Origin: Planotetraspora mira
GTDB lineage: Bacteria; Actinomycetota; Actinomycetes; Streptosporangiales; Streptosporangiaceae
NCBI RefSeq assembly: GCF_016863275.1
Contig: NZ_BOOO01000014.1
Coordinates: forward strand, 1-64,000
DNA length: 64,000 bases
Direction of reading: 5' to 3'
The notes under the pieces were generated by a model. That model ran no database searches. It saw nothing but the letters and a program-made list of their open reading frames with translations, and was not told where the DNA came from. Shown here one piece after another: positions 8,770-17,606 of the stretch (within the stretch, counting starts at the first letter, position 1; each line of letters opens with the position of its first letter). The position numbers were made by a program, and so were the translations under genes.

Positions 8770-9168
8770 GTGCCGAGTGGCAAGGTCAAGTGGTATGACG
8801 CCGACAAGGGTTTCGGCTTTCTCACGCGCGATGACGGCGGTGAGGTATTCGTACATTCTTCGGCGCTTCCCAGGGGCACGGAGGCGCTGAAGCCGGGGCA
8901 GCGGGTCGAGTTCGGTGTGGCCGAGGGACGCCGCGGCCAGCAGGCCTTGTCGGTCCGGGTCCTGGAGCAGCCGCCGACGCTTGCGAAGGCCGCCAAACCC
9001 AAGGGCAAGCGGAAGAGCCCGGACGAGATGGTGGTCATCGTCGAGGACCTGATCAAGCTCCTCGACGACATCTCGAACTCCTACCAGAGGGGTAAGCACC
9101 CCGACGTGGCCCACGCCAAGAAGGTGGCGTCGGTGCTGCGGGCGGTGGCCGACGACATCGACGGGTGA
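8770..9168 (+). CDS. Cold-shock domain protein with C-terminal extension
   Basis: A 132-residue protein. Residues 1-65 are a cold-shock domain: GKVKWYDADKGFGFLT carries RNP1, and EVFVHSSAL carries RNP2. It binds single-stranded RNA or DNA. The 65-residue extension (Lys-rich linker, then a helical segment ending VLRAVADDIDG) is typical of the long actinobacterial form and absent from the 67-residue CspA type. The start is GTG 8770 with GAGGT seven bases upstream. The 123-base leader may carry cold-responsive structure, as in other csp genes, but I could not identify one. It converges with an MFS gene 17 bases downstream. Confidence 0.9.
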   Translation: MPSGKVKWYDADKGFGFLTRDDGGEVFVHSSALPRGTEALKPGQRVEFGVAEGRRGQQALSVRVLEQPPTLAKAAKPKGKRKSPDEMVVIVEDLIKLLDDISNSYQRGKHPDVAHAKKVASVLRAVADDIDG

Positions 9169-9185
9169 CGCGGCAGGCGGCGCGG

Positions 9186-10511
9186 CTATCCGGCCGGCTC
9201 GGGGGTGACGGTCGCCAGCCGCCTGCGCCGTACGGCGAGAAGCCAGACGAAGGAGAACGCGAGCCCTGCGGAGACCACCGCGAGTCCCGCGGGGCCGGGC
9301 GCGAACAGCGACATCACGAGGCCGAGCAGGCCGCCGAACACCCAGGCGATCTGCAGCAGCGTCTCCACGACGCCGAAGGTGGACGACCGGACCTCCTCGC
9401 CGATCTCCCGCTGGACGATGGCGTCGAGTGCCAGCTTGCCGAGGCTCTGGCCGAAGGCGCCCACCAGGGCGACGACGAGGGCCGTCCACAGCGAGAAGAA
9501 GAACGCCGCCGCGACCGTGGTGACGGTCGTGACGGCGAGCGTGACCAGCACCGTCAGGAGCGGGGAGCGGGAGCGGGACCACGAGGCGACCGCCGCGCCG
9601 GCCAGGCCGCCTCCTCCGGCCGCGAGCGCCAGCAGGGTCAGGGCGGCCTCGGGGGCGAGCCCGTGGAGATGGTGGTCCTGCACCAGGAAGAGCAGGAAGA
9701 ACACCAGGAAACCGGCCTGGACGCGGATGGCGGCGTTGGCGGTCATCGCCTCGCCGACCACCTGGCCCACGCTGAGCGTGGTCCGCCATCTCGACGGCCT
9801 CACGGGCGCGTCGACGTCGGCCTCCACCTCCACGTCGGGAGAGTCGACGTGCCGCGGGAGCCGTACGGCGACGACGCCGGCGGCGAGGAAGAGCGGCATC
9901 GTGGCGCGCAACACCCATTCGGGTCCCGCCAGGGCGGCCACTCCGGTCGACACCGCCGCCCCCACTCCCGCGGAGACCAGGGCGAAAAGGGAGACCCTGG
10001 CGTTCGCCGTCACCAGCGGGATGTCGGCGGGCAGCACGCTCGGCATGATCGCCGCCCGGGACACGTTGTAGGCCTTGGACAACACGAGCACCGCCAGGGC
10101 GGACGGGAAGAGCGTGAGCGCGTCGGAGGAGTGGACGGCGCCGGCCATGCCCCAGCACAGCAGTCCGCGCGCGAAAAGCGTCCCGGCCATGATGTAGCGG
10201 CGCCCGGAACGGAAACGGTCGAGCACGGGCCCGACGAAGGGCGCCACGACGGCGAACGGGACCATTGTGATCAGCAGGTACAGCGCGACCTGGCCGCGCG
10301 CCTGTCCGACGGGCAGCCGGAAGAGCAGCGCGCCGGCCAGCGACACCGTGATCAACGCGTCGCCCGCCGAGTGGGCGGCGGTCAGTTCGATCAGTCGTCC
10401 GAGGCCGGTCCGGTCGGCGCCATTCGCATGCGTGAGCCGCCGTGTAGCCCGACCTGGCGCTCCCACAGCACGCACAACTTTCGGCCAAAAATTCACCATA
10501 GGCACCGACAT
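9186..10511 (-). CDS. MFS transporter
   Basis: A 441-residue membrane protein with about 12 hydrophobic segments. The N-terminal half contains GPVLDRFRSGRRYIMAG, a form of the loop 2-3 MFS motif (GxLaDrxGrr). A central loop at about 195-215 is acidic (VDSPDVEVEADVDAPV). Substrate is unknown; the family includes drug and metabolite exporters. The start is uncertain. ATG 10511 has AAAGGG directly against it, which is too close to work. ATG 10499 has the same box 12 bases upstream. The gene is divergent from DUF3027, with about 60 bases between them. Confidence 0.82.
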   Translation of the reverse strand: MSVPMVNFWPKVVRAVGAPGRATRRLTHANGADRTGLGRLIELTAAHSAGDALITVSLAGALLFRLPVGQARGQVALYLLITMVPFAVVAPFVGPVLDRFRSGRRYIMAGTLFARGLLCWGMAGAVHSSDALTLFPSALAVLVLSKAYNVSRAAIMPSVLPADIPLVTANARVSLFALVSAGVGAAVSTGVAALAGPEWVLRATMPLFLAAGVVAVRLPRHVDSPDVEVEADVDAPVRPSRWRTTLSVGQVVGEAMTANAAIRVQAGFLVFFLLFLVQDHHLHGLAPEAALTLLALAAGGGGLAGAAVASWSRSRSPLLTVLVTLAVTTVTTVAAAFFFSLWTALVVALVGAFGQSLGKLALDAIVQREIGEEVRSSTFGVVETLLQIAWVFGGLLGLVMSLFAPGPAGLAVVSAGLAFSFVWLLAVRRRRLATVTPEPAG

Positions 10512-10573
10512 CCCTTTCAGTGTTACCCCATAGAGCCGGTGCGGTCCGCTCTCGGCGTGGGTGAAAATGGAGT

Positions 10574-11374
10574 GTGAGTCGTACCCGAATCCGAAGCACT
10601 CCAGTCGACCAGGCGTGTGCCGATGCCGTCGACTTGGCCCGAGCAGTTGCCGAGGAGATGGCCCGCCCGGGTGAAGTGGGGGCGCATCTGGGCTTCGAGG
10701 GCGATGGCGATCGGCTGGTCACCCACTACTTCGAATGCCTGGAGCGGGCGTACTCGGGCTGGCGGTGGGCGATCACGGTCACCCGGGCCTCCCGCGCACG
10801 CAACGTCACCGTGAGCGAGACCGTGCTGCTGCCCGGGCCGGGCGCGCTGCTCGCTCCCGCGTGGCTGCCGTGGAACGAGCGCCTGCTCCCCGGCGATCTC
10901 GGTGTCGGCGACCTGCTGCCGGCCGAGGCCGACGACGACCGCCTCACTCCCGGCTACACCGCCACCGGGGACGATCTCGACGAGCAGATGATCTTCGAGT
11001 ACGGCCTGGGCCGGGCCCGCGTGCTTTCGCCGGTCGGCCGGGACCTGGCCGTGGAGCGCTGGCATTCCGGAGAGGCGGGCCCGCACACCCCGCTCGCGCA
11101 CGCGGCCCCCGCCCAATGCTCGACCTGCGGGTTCTACTGGCCCCTCTCGGGCACGCTGCGGCTCGGCTTCGGCGTCTGCGCGAACGAGTACGCCCCCGAC
11201 GACGGCCGCGTGGTCGCCGCCGACCACGGATGCGGCGCCCACTCCGAGGCGACCACGGTCCCCTCGATGGTCGTGGAGGCCCAGCCGCCGATCCTCGACG
11301 ACCTGGGATATGACGACCTCATGGAATCAGGCTCGGTCGACGCGACCGGCTCCGAGCCGCTCGGCCACTCCTGA
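10574..11374 (+). CDS. DUF3027 family protein
   Basis: A 266-residue soluble protein conserved across actinobacteria. Recognisable segments are the N-terminal DQACADAVDLARAVAEEM, the middle FECLERAYSGWRWAITVTRASR, and a Cys-rich region ending in HGCGAHSEA. That region has CSTCGFYWP, VCANEY and GCGAH, suggesting a zinc-binding knuckle. Function is not established. The start is GTG 10574. Its TGA ends one base before the ATG of the following large ATPase gene, so the two are translationally coupled, and a shared role is a reasonable inference. Confidence 0.85.
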   Translation: MSRTRIRSTPVDQACADAVDLARAVAEEMARPGEVGAHLGFEGDGDRLVTHYFECLERAYSGWRWAITVTRASRARNVTVSETVLLPGPGALLAPAWLPWNERLLPGDLGVGDLLPAEADDDRLTPGYTATGDDLDEQMIFEYGLGRARVLSPVGRDLAVERWHSGEAGPHTPLAHAAPAQCSTCGFYWPLSGTLRLGFGVCANEYAPDDGRVVAADHGCGAHSEATTVPSMVVEAQPPILDDLGYDDLMESGSVDATGSEPLGHS

Positions 11375-11375
11375 C

Positions 11376-14300
11376 ATGTTCGACACCCGGAGATTGCGCG
11401 AGACGGTCCTCGCCGCCTGGACGGCGTCGCCCGCCCGCTTCCGTGAGGACGCCAACGCGGAGGAGGACTTCGCCCTCGGCGGCTACCGCGACCGGCTGGT
11501 CGTCGAGTTGGCCCAGAACGCGGCGGACGCCGCTCTGCGCGCCGGCGTGCCGGGCCGCCTGAGGTTGTCGCTGCGGGACGGCGTGCTCCTGGCCGCCAAC
11601 ACCGGAGCCCCGCTGGACGAGGCGGGGGTCGAGGGCCTTTCCACGCTGCGTGTCTCCGGGAAGAGGGACGAGGCGGGCGCCGCCGGTCGCTTCGGCGTCG
11701 GCTTCGCCGCCGTGGTGTCGGTCTGCGACGAGCCCTCGATCGTCTCGCGCGAGACCGGAGGGGTCCGCTGGTCGCGTGCGGAGACGAACGCCCTCGTGGG
11801 CGCCCGTCCCGAGCTCGCCGGCGAGTTGGCCGGCCGTGACGGCCACGTGCCGCTGCTGCGCCTGCCGTTCCCCGTGGAGACCTCCGAGACTCCCGAGGCC
11901 GCCGAGACCGTGGCGGTCCCCGAGGGCTTCGACACGCTGGTACGGCTTCCGCTCCGCGACGACGCGGCCGAGCAGGCCGTACGGCGGATGCTGGAGGAGG
12001 CCGGACCGGCGCTGCCCCTGGCGATGCCCGCGCTCGAGACCGTCGAGATCGAGATCGACGGGCACGCCCGCACGATCTCCACTGACGGCTGGCGGATCGC
12101 GACGGAGTCGGGGGCGTTCACGCCTGAACAGGTCGCCGAGCTCTTCGCCGGACGGCCCACCGAGGAGCGGGCCCGGCCGTACTGGGAGGTCCGCTGGGCC
12201 GTCAACCCGGAGGTGCGCACCCCGAGAGTGGTGCACGCGCCGACGCCGAGCGACGAGCCCCTCGACCTGCCGGCCCTGCTGATCGCCACGTTCCCGCTGA
12301 CCACCGACCGGAGGCACGTCGCTCCCGGACCGCTCACCGACTTCCTCGTCGGCCGGGCCGCGGAGGCGTACGTCCGGCTGCTCCAGGACCTGCCCGCCAC
12401 GCCGGCCCTGCTCGGCCTCGTCCCCGGGATGATGGGCAAGGGAGAGCTCGACGCCGCCATTCGCAGGGAGATCGTCAGGCTGCTGCCGGACACGCCGCTG
12501 CTCCCGTCGGTCTCCGGAGTCCTTCCGGGCAACCAGGCGCGGGCGGTCGCGGGGTCGCAGGAGTTCCTCGACAAGATCGCGGACATGGTCCCCGGGCTGC
12601 TGCCCGCGGGCTGGGCGTCACGCAATCCCGCTCTCACCACCCTCGGCGTCAGGAGGGTGGAGCTCGCCGACGTCGTGGACATGTTGTCCGGCGACGCCGT
12701 ACAGGACAAGGACCCGTCGTGGTGGCGGTCGTTCTACGCGGTGCTGCCCGCGGACGACCTCGAGGCCATCGGGGCGGTCCCGGTGCCGCTCGCCGACGGA
12801 CGGCTGGTCCGTGGGCCCCGCGGCACGCTGGTGCTGTCTGCGGCGCTCTCAGGGGCTCTCGACGGGGCTCAGGACTCCGGATTGGACCCGGGTGCCCGGC
12901 CGCCCCTCGACCCGGCCCTGCTCGGCCCCCTGGGCCTGCGGATCGTGCACCCCGACGCCGTCCATCCGCTGCTGCTCAGGCTGGGCGCGGCCGAGGCGAC
13001 GCCGAGGACGGTCCTGGAGGACCCGCTCACCCATGCCGCCGTGACCGAGTCGCTCGACAGCGCCGATCCCGAGCCGGTGTCCCAGGCCGTGCTGGCTCTG
13101 GTCGACGCGGCGGGGCTCACGGCCGGTGAGGCCCCATGGTTGTCGGAGCTGGCGTTGCGAGGCGCCGACGGCGAGCTCTACGCGGCGGGCGACCTGCTCC
13201 TCGAGGGCGGTTCGCTGGCCGGGCTGATCGACCAGGACGTGCCCTTCGGCGTCGCCGCGGCCGACCTGGTGGAGAAGTACGGCTCGCACGTGCTGGCGGC
13301 GGCGGGGGTGCTCGACGGGTTCGCCGTGGTCAACGACTCCGACGTCCTGCTGGACCTGTCCGAGTGCGATCACGACCTCGATCTCGAGGACGAGTGGATC
13401 GAGGCCGTCCTCGATCTGCTGCCCGAGTTCGACGTGCCGCCGGTGGCCAGGGAGTTCACCGCCGTCCGCGACCTGGAGTACGTCGCCGACTGGACCTCCG
13501 CGTTGGGCCTGCTCTCCCGTCCGCCGCTGCGTGCCGCGCTGCGCCCGCTCCGCGTGCTCGTGGCCGGCGAGACGGTCGAGGTCCCGTCGTACACGTCCTG
13601 GTGGTTGTCGCGCCATCCGGTGCTCGACGGCCGCCTCCCCACGACGCTCAGGCTCGCCTCCGGCGACCCTCTGCTGTTCGGCCTGTACGGCGACGCCCCG
13701 GTGGGGATCGACGAGAGCGCGCTGAAGATGATCGGCGTCAGGTCGTCGCTCGAGGAGTTGCTGGCCTCGCACGGCGGTCCTGAGGAACTGCTCGACCAGC
13801 TCGCCGACTCCTCGGCCGAGGTCGACCGGGCGCAACTGCGCTCCCTGTGGACGGCGCTGGCGGGGGTGGACCCCTCCCGCGTGAGCCCGCCGGACGCGGT
13901 CCGGGCCGTGCTGAAGGGGGCGATCGTGGTGGCGGAGGCCGAGGAGGGCCCCGTCGTCGTGGAGGCGCCCGACCTGCTGCCCCTGGTCGAGGACCGGCCG
14001 CTCGTGCTGGCGCCGTTCGACCTCGCGGAGGCGTTGTCGGAGGTGCTCGACCTGCCCCTGGTGGGAGAGGTCGTCACGGGTGCGGTGACGTCGTCAGGGG
14101 TGGAGCGGCCGGTGCCGCCGGAGGTGCGCTCGCTGCTGCCCTCGACGCCGCTGAGCTATGTCGAGCACGACGATCTGCTGGTGGACGGCAGGCCGGTGCC
14201 CTGGCGCTTCTTCGAGGGCAAGGTTCACGCCTCGGGGGTGGAGGGCCTGGCCAGAGGCCTCGCGTGGGCGTCCGGGCAGTGGGGCGACCGGCTCGCGGTG

Positions 14301-14381
14301 GCCGCGCTCCTGCGGGACCCCGGCAGGGTTCCGCTGCTGCTGGCCGAGGCCGACCTCGATCCGGTGACCGCGCTCGGCTGA
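11376..14381 (+). CDS. Giant GHKL (sacsin/Hsp90-like) ATPase
   Basis: A 1001-residue protein. The N-terminal 180 residues form a GHKL ATP-binding domain of the sacsin type: N box VVELAQNAADAA, a glycine box GRFGVGFAAVVSV, and LSTLRVSGKRDEAG before it. The rest is long, acidic and without recognisable enzymatic motifs, rich in Leu and Asp/Glu, and could be a scaffold. Sacsin-like ATPases act in protein quality control in eukaryotes; the bacterial role is unknown. The start is ATG 11376, chosen because the upstream part of the frame lies inside DUF3027. It is tightly coupled to DUF3027 and followed by a terminator. Confidence 0.85.
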   Translation: MFDTRRLRETVLAAWTASPARFREDANAEEDFALGGYRDRLVVELAQNAADAALRAGVPGRLRLSLRDGVLLAANTGAPLDEAGVEGLSTLRVSGKRDEAGAAGRFGVGFAAVVSVCDEPSIVSRETGGVRWSRAETNALVGARPELAGELAGRDGHVPLLRLPFPVETSETPEAAETVAVPEGFDTLVRLPLRDDAAEQAVRRMLEEAGPALPLAMPALETVEIEIDGHARTISTDGWRIATESGAFTPEQVAELFAGRPTEERARPYWEVRWAVNPEVRTPRVVHAPTPSDEPLDLPALLIATFPLTTDRRHVAPGPLTDFLVGRAAEAYVRLLQDLPATPALLGLVPGMMGKGELDAAIRREIVRLLPDTPLLPSVSGVLPGNQARAVAGSQEFLDKIADMVPGLLPAGWASRNPALTTLGVRRVELADVVDMLSGDAVQDKDPSWWRSFYAVLPADDLEAIGAVPVPLADGRLVRGPRGTLVLSAALSGALDGAQDSGLDPGARPPLDPALLGPLGLRIVHPDAVHPLLLRLGAAEATPRTVLEDPLTHAAVTESLDSADPEPVSQAVLALVDAAGLTAGEAPWLSELALRGADGELYAAGDLLLEGGSLAGLIDQDVPFGVAAADLVEKYGSHVLAAAGVLDGFAVVNDSDVLLDLSECDHDLDLEDEWIEAVLDLLPEFDVPPVAREFTAVRDLEYVADWTSALGLLSRPPLRAALRPLRVLVAGETVEVPSYTSWWLSRHPVLDGRLPTTLRLASGDPLLFGLYGDAPVGIDESALKMIGVRSSLEELLASHGGPEELLDQLADSSAEVDRAQLRSLWTALAGVDPSRVSPPDAVRAVLKGAIVVAEAEEGPVVVEAPDLLPLVEDRPLVLAPFDLAEALSEVLDLPLVGEVVTGAVTSSGVERPVPPEVRSLLPSTPLSYVEHDDLLVDGRPVPWRFFEGKVHASGVEGLARGLAWASGQWGDRLAVAALLRDPGRVPLLLAEADLDPVTALG

Positions 14382-14402
14382 GAGGGCCTGGCTCCGGCGG
14401 TG

Positions 14403-14429
14403 CGCCGCCGCTGTGTGTCAGCGGCGGCG
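14403..14429. terminator. Bidirectional hairpin terminator
   Basis: A perfect 11-bp stem (14403-14413 with 14419-14429) closes a TGTGT loop. It lies 21 bases after the ATPase stop and overlaps the stop of the convergent DUF2530 gene, so it probably serves both strands. Confidence 0.75.
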
Positions 14430-14630
14430 GGAGTCGCGGCGGTGGACGTAGTAGACGCCGAACAGACCCAGGCCGATCCCTGCCACGCAGGTCCAGATCG
14501 ACCACGTGTGCACGGGCCGGATGATCAGCAGCACCACCAGGGCGACCGCCCACAGGGCTGTTCCCACCACGAGGGTCATGGTGTCGTTCGTCTTGAGCGG
14601 TTGGGGATCTGGTCGGCGCGGCTGGTTCAC
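14418..14630 (-). CDS. DUF2530 small membrane protein
   Basis: A 70-residue protein with two membrane segments (about 18-37 and 44-61), a charged N-terminus with PRRPDPQPLKTND and a basic tail HRRDSRRR. This is the usual size and layout of the actinobacterial DUF2530 family, whose function is unknown. The start is GTG at 14630. It is divergent from the purine permease gene, with 110 bases between starts. Confidence 0.85.
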   Translation of the reverse strand: MNQPRRPDPQPLKTNDTMTLVVGTALWAVALVVLLIIRPVHTWSIWTCVAGIGLGLFGVYYVHRRDSRRR

Positions 14631-14740
14631 TCCGCAAGCTTAAGAGATCGCGTGAATCGGGATGACCTCGGATGACGAATTAGTCACAAAAGGACAACTG
14701 TGTCTTTTCGTCAAAGGCGTCACCCTGTCACTCTGCGCGC

Positions 14741-16204
14741 GTGAACCAGACCAGCAGTTCCACTGCAGTTGATCGCTATTTTTCGATCTCAGCGCGTGGC
14801 TCCACCATGGGCCAGGAGATCCGCGGCGGCGTCGCCACCTTCTTCACGATGGCCTACATCGTCGTCCTCAACCCCCTCATCATCGGAACCGTCGCGGACA
14901 AGACCGGGCAGTATCTCGGCGACGGCAGCGCCTCCAACACCCCCCTGGTCGCGGCCGCGACGGCGTTCGTGGCCGGAATCGTCACGATCGCGATGGGCGT
15001 GTTCGGCCGGGTGCCGTTCGCCCTGGCCACCGGTCTCGGCCTGAACGCCTTCCTCGCCTTCGGCATCGCCAGCCAGATGTCCTGGGAAGACGCCATGGGC
15101 CTGGTGGTGCTGGAGGGCATCGTCATCGCCATCCTGGTGGTGACCGGCTTCAGGGTCGCGGTGTTCAACGCCATCCCCGCCCAGCTCAAGACCGCGATCA
15201 GCGTCGGGATCGGACTGTTCGTCGCGCTCATCGGGTTCGTCGACGCGGGATTCGTGCGGCGCATCCCCGACGCGGCGAACACCACCGTGCCCGTCCAGTT
15301 CGGCTCGCTCGGCAACGGGTCGCTGACCGGCTGGCCGACCCTGGTCTTCGTCGTCGGCCTGATCGCGACGGCGTTCCTGGTCGCGCGCAAGGTGAAGGGC
15401 GCCATCCTCATCGGCATCGTCGGAACGACGATCTTCGCGGTGGTGGTGGAACTGATCGGCAAGCTCGGGTCCCAGCCCGCGAAGCCGAACGGGTGGAGCC
15501 TCAACGTGCCCGCGTTGCCGTCCAAGATCATTGAGGTTCCCGACCTCTCCCTGCTCGGCCAGTTCAGCCTGTTCGGCGCGTTCGCCCAGATCGGCGGTCT
15601 CGCGGCGGTCCTGCTGGTCTTCACGCTGATGCTGGCCGACTTCTTCGACACCATGGGCACGATCGTCGGCGTCGGCCGCCAGGCCGGGCTCGTCCGGGAG
15701 GACGGGACGATGGAGCGGACCCGCGAGATCCTGCTGGTCGACTCCCTCGCCGCGGCGGCCGGCGGCGCGGCCAGTGTCTCGTCGAACACCACCTACATCG
15801 AGTCGGCCTCGGGTGTGGGGGAGGGTGCCCGCACGGGACTGGCGAGCGTGGTCACCGGGGTGCTCTTCCTGCTCGCGATGTTCTTCGCGCCGTTGACCGA
15901 GATCGTGCCGTTCGAGGCGGCGACGCCCGCGCTCGTGATCGTGGGCTTCCTGATGATGACCCAGATCAAGGAGATCGATTTCAGCGACTTCGAGATCGCG
16001 ATCCCGGCGTTCCTGACGATCGTGCTGATGCCGTTCACCTACTCGATCACCGTGGGGATCGGCGCGGGCTTCGTCAGCTACATCGTGATCAAGGCCCTGC
16101 GCGGCAAGGCGAAGGAGGTGCACCCGCTGCTGTGGCTCGTGGGGATCCTCTTCGTCGTCTACTTCGCGCTGGAGCCGATCAAGAGCCTTCTCGGGATCGG
16201 CTGA
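14741..16204 (+). CDS. NCS2-family purine (adenine/guanine/hypoxanthine) permease
   Basis: A 487-residue permease of the AzgA-like branch of NCS2. Diagnostic segments are GGVATFFTMAYIVVLNPLI, ATGLGLNAFLAF, and DFFDTMGTIVGVGRQAGL with the acidic residues of the substrate site. About 12-14 membrane segments. The family imports purine bases with protons. The start is GTG 14741, chosen because the cytoplasmic VDRYFSISARGSTMGQEI segment is normally present. No ribosome site is visible, so the mRNA may be leaderless. A strong terminator follows eight bases after the stop. Confidence 0.9.
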   Translation: MNQTSSSTAVDRYFSISARGSTMGQEIRGGVATFFTMAYIVVLNPLIIGTVADKTGQYLGDGSASNTPLVAAATAFVAGIVTIAMGVFGRVPFALATGLGLNAFLAFGIASQMSWEDAMGLVVLEGIVIAILVVTGFRVAVFNAIPAQLKTAISVGIGLFVALIGFVDAGFVRRIPDAANTTVPVQFGSLGNGSLTGWPTLVFVVGLIATAFLVARKVKGAILIGIVGTTIFAVVVELIGKLGSQPAKPNGWSLNVPALPSKIIEVPDLSLLGQFSLFGAFAQIGGLAAVLLVFTLMLADFFDTMGTIVGVGRQAGLVREDGTMERTREILLVDSLAAAAGGAASVSSNTTYIESASGVGEGARTGLASVVTGVLFLLAMFFAPLTEIVPFEAATPALVIVGFLMMTQIKEIDFSDFEIAIPAFLTIVLMPFTYSITVGIGAGFVSYIVIKALRGKAKEVHPLLWLVGILFVVYFALEPIKSLLGIG

Positions 16205-16211
16205 TGTCGCA

Positions 16212-16248
16212 GGCCGTCATGGTGTCGGAATCGATCACCATGACGGCC
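16212..16248 (+). terminator. Terminator after the purine permease
   Basis: A perfect 13-bp stem, 16212-16224 with 16236-16248, with an 11-base loop that can itself form three further pairs (TCG with CGA). It starts eight bases after the permease stop. It is palindromic, so it may also stop the convergent minus-strand operon. Confidence 0.85.
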
Positions 16249-16306
16249 AGGTCGTGCCAAACGCCCGGGCCGTCGCGGATGGACGCCGCCGCCGTGGGAG
16301 GGGGCG

Positions 16307-16777
16307 TCACACCGTGCCGGCGGCGGCGAATGTGCAGATCGCGGCCGCGAGGATGAGTGTGTGCAGGATCATGTGCTCGAGGTTCGGGCGCGGCCGGTCC
16401 TTCCGGGTGGGGAGCACGATGACGGTCTTCGCGTAGGTCCGCGCGTACAGTCCGGCCCAGCTTTCTCCGGTGCCCGCGGTCGCCCAGGGCACCGTCACTC
16501 CGACGAGATACGGCAGCCACCACAGCGCCAGGCCGCCGAGGACGACGAGCAGTTCGAGGCCCCCTCCGGCGTAGGCGAGGACCGGTAGTCCGGTGAGGCC
16601 CGCCACCCCGAGGAGCACGGCGGGGACAAGCATGACGGGCCCGTTGACGGACACTTCGGTGATCTGTTCCGACCTCTTCGCCTCCCGCACGTTGTTGAAC
16701 GGGAAGAGGTCCACGAGCGTGGTGAGGACGAAGTAGGCGTCGGCCAGGATCAGCAGGACGAGTGCGACGGTGAACAT
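16307..16777 (-). CDS. Four-helix membrane protein, unknown function
   Basis: A 156-residue protein with hydrophobic segments at about residues 2-22, 48-68, 73-98 and 135-155. A charged loop, RTYAKTVIVLPTRKDRPRPN, lies between the last two. I do not recognise a family. It sits 29 bases downstream of a TetR regulator on the same strand, so it is probably co-transcribed and controlled by it. A transport or stress-response role is possible but not shown. Confidence 0.65.
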   Translation of the reverse strand: MFTVALVLLILADAYFVLTTLVDLFPFNNVREAKRSEQITEVSVNGPVMLVPAVLLGVAGLTGLPVLAYAGGGLELLVVLGGLALWWLPYLVGVTVPWATAGTGESWAGLYARTYAKTVIVLPTRKDRPRPNLEHMILHTLILAAAICTFAAAGTV

Positions 16778-16806
16778 GGGGGAGGCCTTTCGTTCGGGGG
16801 GTGGGC

Positions 16807-17379
16807 TCAGCCGGCGTCGGCGCCGTGACGCGCCTGGACTCCGGCGAGGAACGTGGAGACGGCGATGTCGAACCAGGCGTCGTAGTACGCCTGGGGTGCG
16901 ACAGGCGGCTCAGGGGCCTCGCCGAACTCGGCGAGGGCATGACCGGTCACGAGGATGTAGAGCGACTGCACCAGGAACAGCGCCTCCTCGTCGGTGACGC
17001 GCAGACCCGCGTGCATCGAGGTCAGCACCAGGGGGATCGCCTTCTCGAACACCTCGGGCGACGCGTTCCGTACGGCGACGACGGCGGCGGCGCCCGGATG
17101 GGTGCGCAGGGCGTCCCGCAGGGCGTGTGCCATTCCGCTCAGCAGTTCACGCCACCCCAGACCGGGGGTCAGCGTCACGATCACCTGCGCGGCGACGCGG
17201 TCGGCGACCAGTTGGAGCAGCGCGGCCTTGTTCGGCACGTGGTAGTAGAGCGACGCCGCCTTCACATCGAGGCGCGCGGCCAGCGTGCGCATCGAGAGCG
17301 CGGCGAAGCCCTCCTGATCGAGGAGGTCGAACACCTCACGAAGGATCGACTCGATGTCCAGACGTGCCGCCGGGCTCAT
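16807..17379 (-). CDS. TetR-family transcriptional regulator
   Basis: A 190-residue regulator. The N-terminal helix-turn-helix covers about residues 9-52 (REVFDLLDQEGFAALSMRTLAARLDVKAASLYYHVPNKAALL). The C-terminal ligand domain is of the TetR_C type, with RVAAQ and GHALAEFG segments like tetracycline-repressor relatives. The start is ATG at 17379. Directly upstream are two copies of CTAAC-N3-GTTAG, the best candidates for its own operator. It probably represses itself and the membrane protein gene downstream, and possibly the divergent MarR/MFS operon 220 bases away. Confidence 0.88.
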   Translation of the reverse strand: MSPAARLDIESILREVFDLLDQEGFAALSMRTLAARLDVKAASLYYHVPNKAALLQLVADRVAAQVIVTLTPGLGWRELLSGMAHALRDALRTHPGAAAVVAVRNASPEVFEKAIPLVLTSMHAGLRVTDEEALFLVQSLYILVTGHALAEFGEAPEPPVAPQAYYDAWFDIAVSTFLAGVQARHGADAG

Positions 17380-17391
17380 GACGGCTCCTTT

Positions 17392-17424
17392 CTAACGCTG
17401 TTAGGCAGAAACTAACATCGTTAG
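17392..17424 (-). promoter_or_regulatory. Paired TetR operator candidates
   Basis: Two perfect dyads of the same design, CTAACGCTGTTAG (17392-17404) and CTAACATCGTTAG (17412-17424). Their centres are 20 bp apart, about two helical turns. They lie 13-45 bases before the TetR start. Tandem dyads of this size suit two TetR dimers on one face of the DNA. Confidence 0.75.
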
Positions 17425-17578
17425 AATGGACGCGCAAGCGGCCCGTCCGGGAGGCCGGGACCTTCTTGCGGCGGAGAGGGGGCGACCTGGTCCCCGTGGC
17501 TGCGTCACACTGGGGGACCGCCTCGCGCCCGCGAGGCTCTGAGCTCGCGAATTGCGGAATATCGCTGCGCGACATAAA

Positions 17579-17606
17579 GTTAGCAAAGGTAATGAGACAT
17601 GCTAAC
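17579..17606 (+). promoter_or_regulatory. MarR operator candidate overlapping the marR start
   Basis: GTTAGCA (17579-17585) is inverted as TGCTAAC (17600-17606). The dyad spans the AAAGG ribosome site and the ATG at 17599. A MarR dimer bound here would block its own expression. The half-site shares GTTAG with the TetR dyads upstream, so cross-regulation is possible. Confidence 0.6.
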
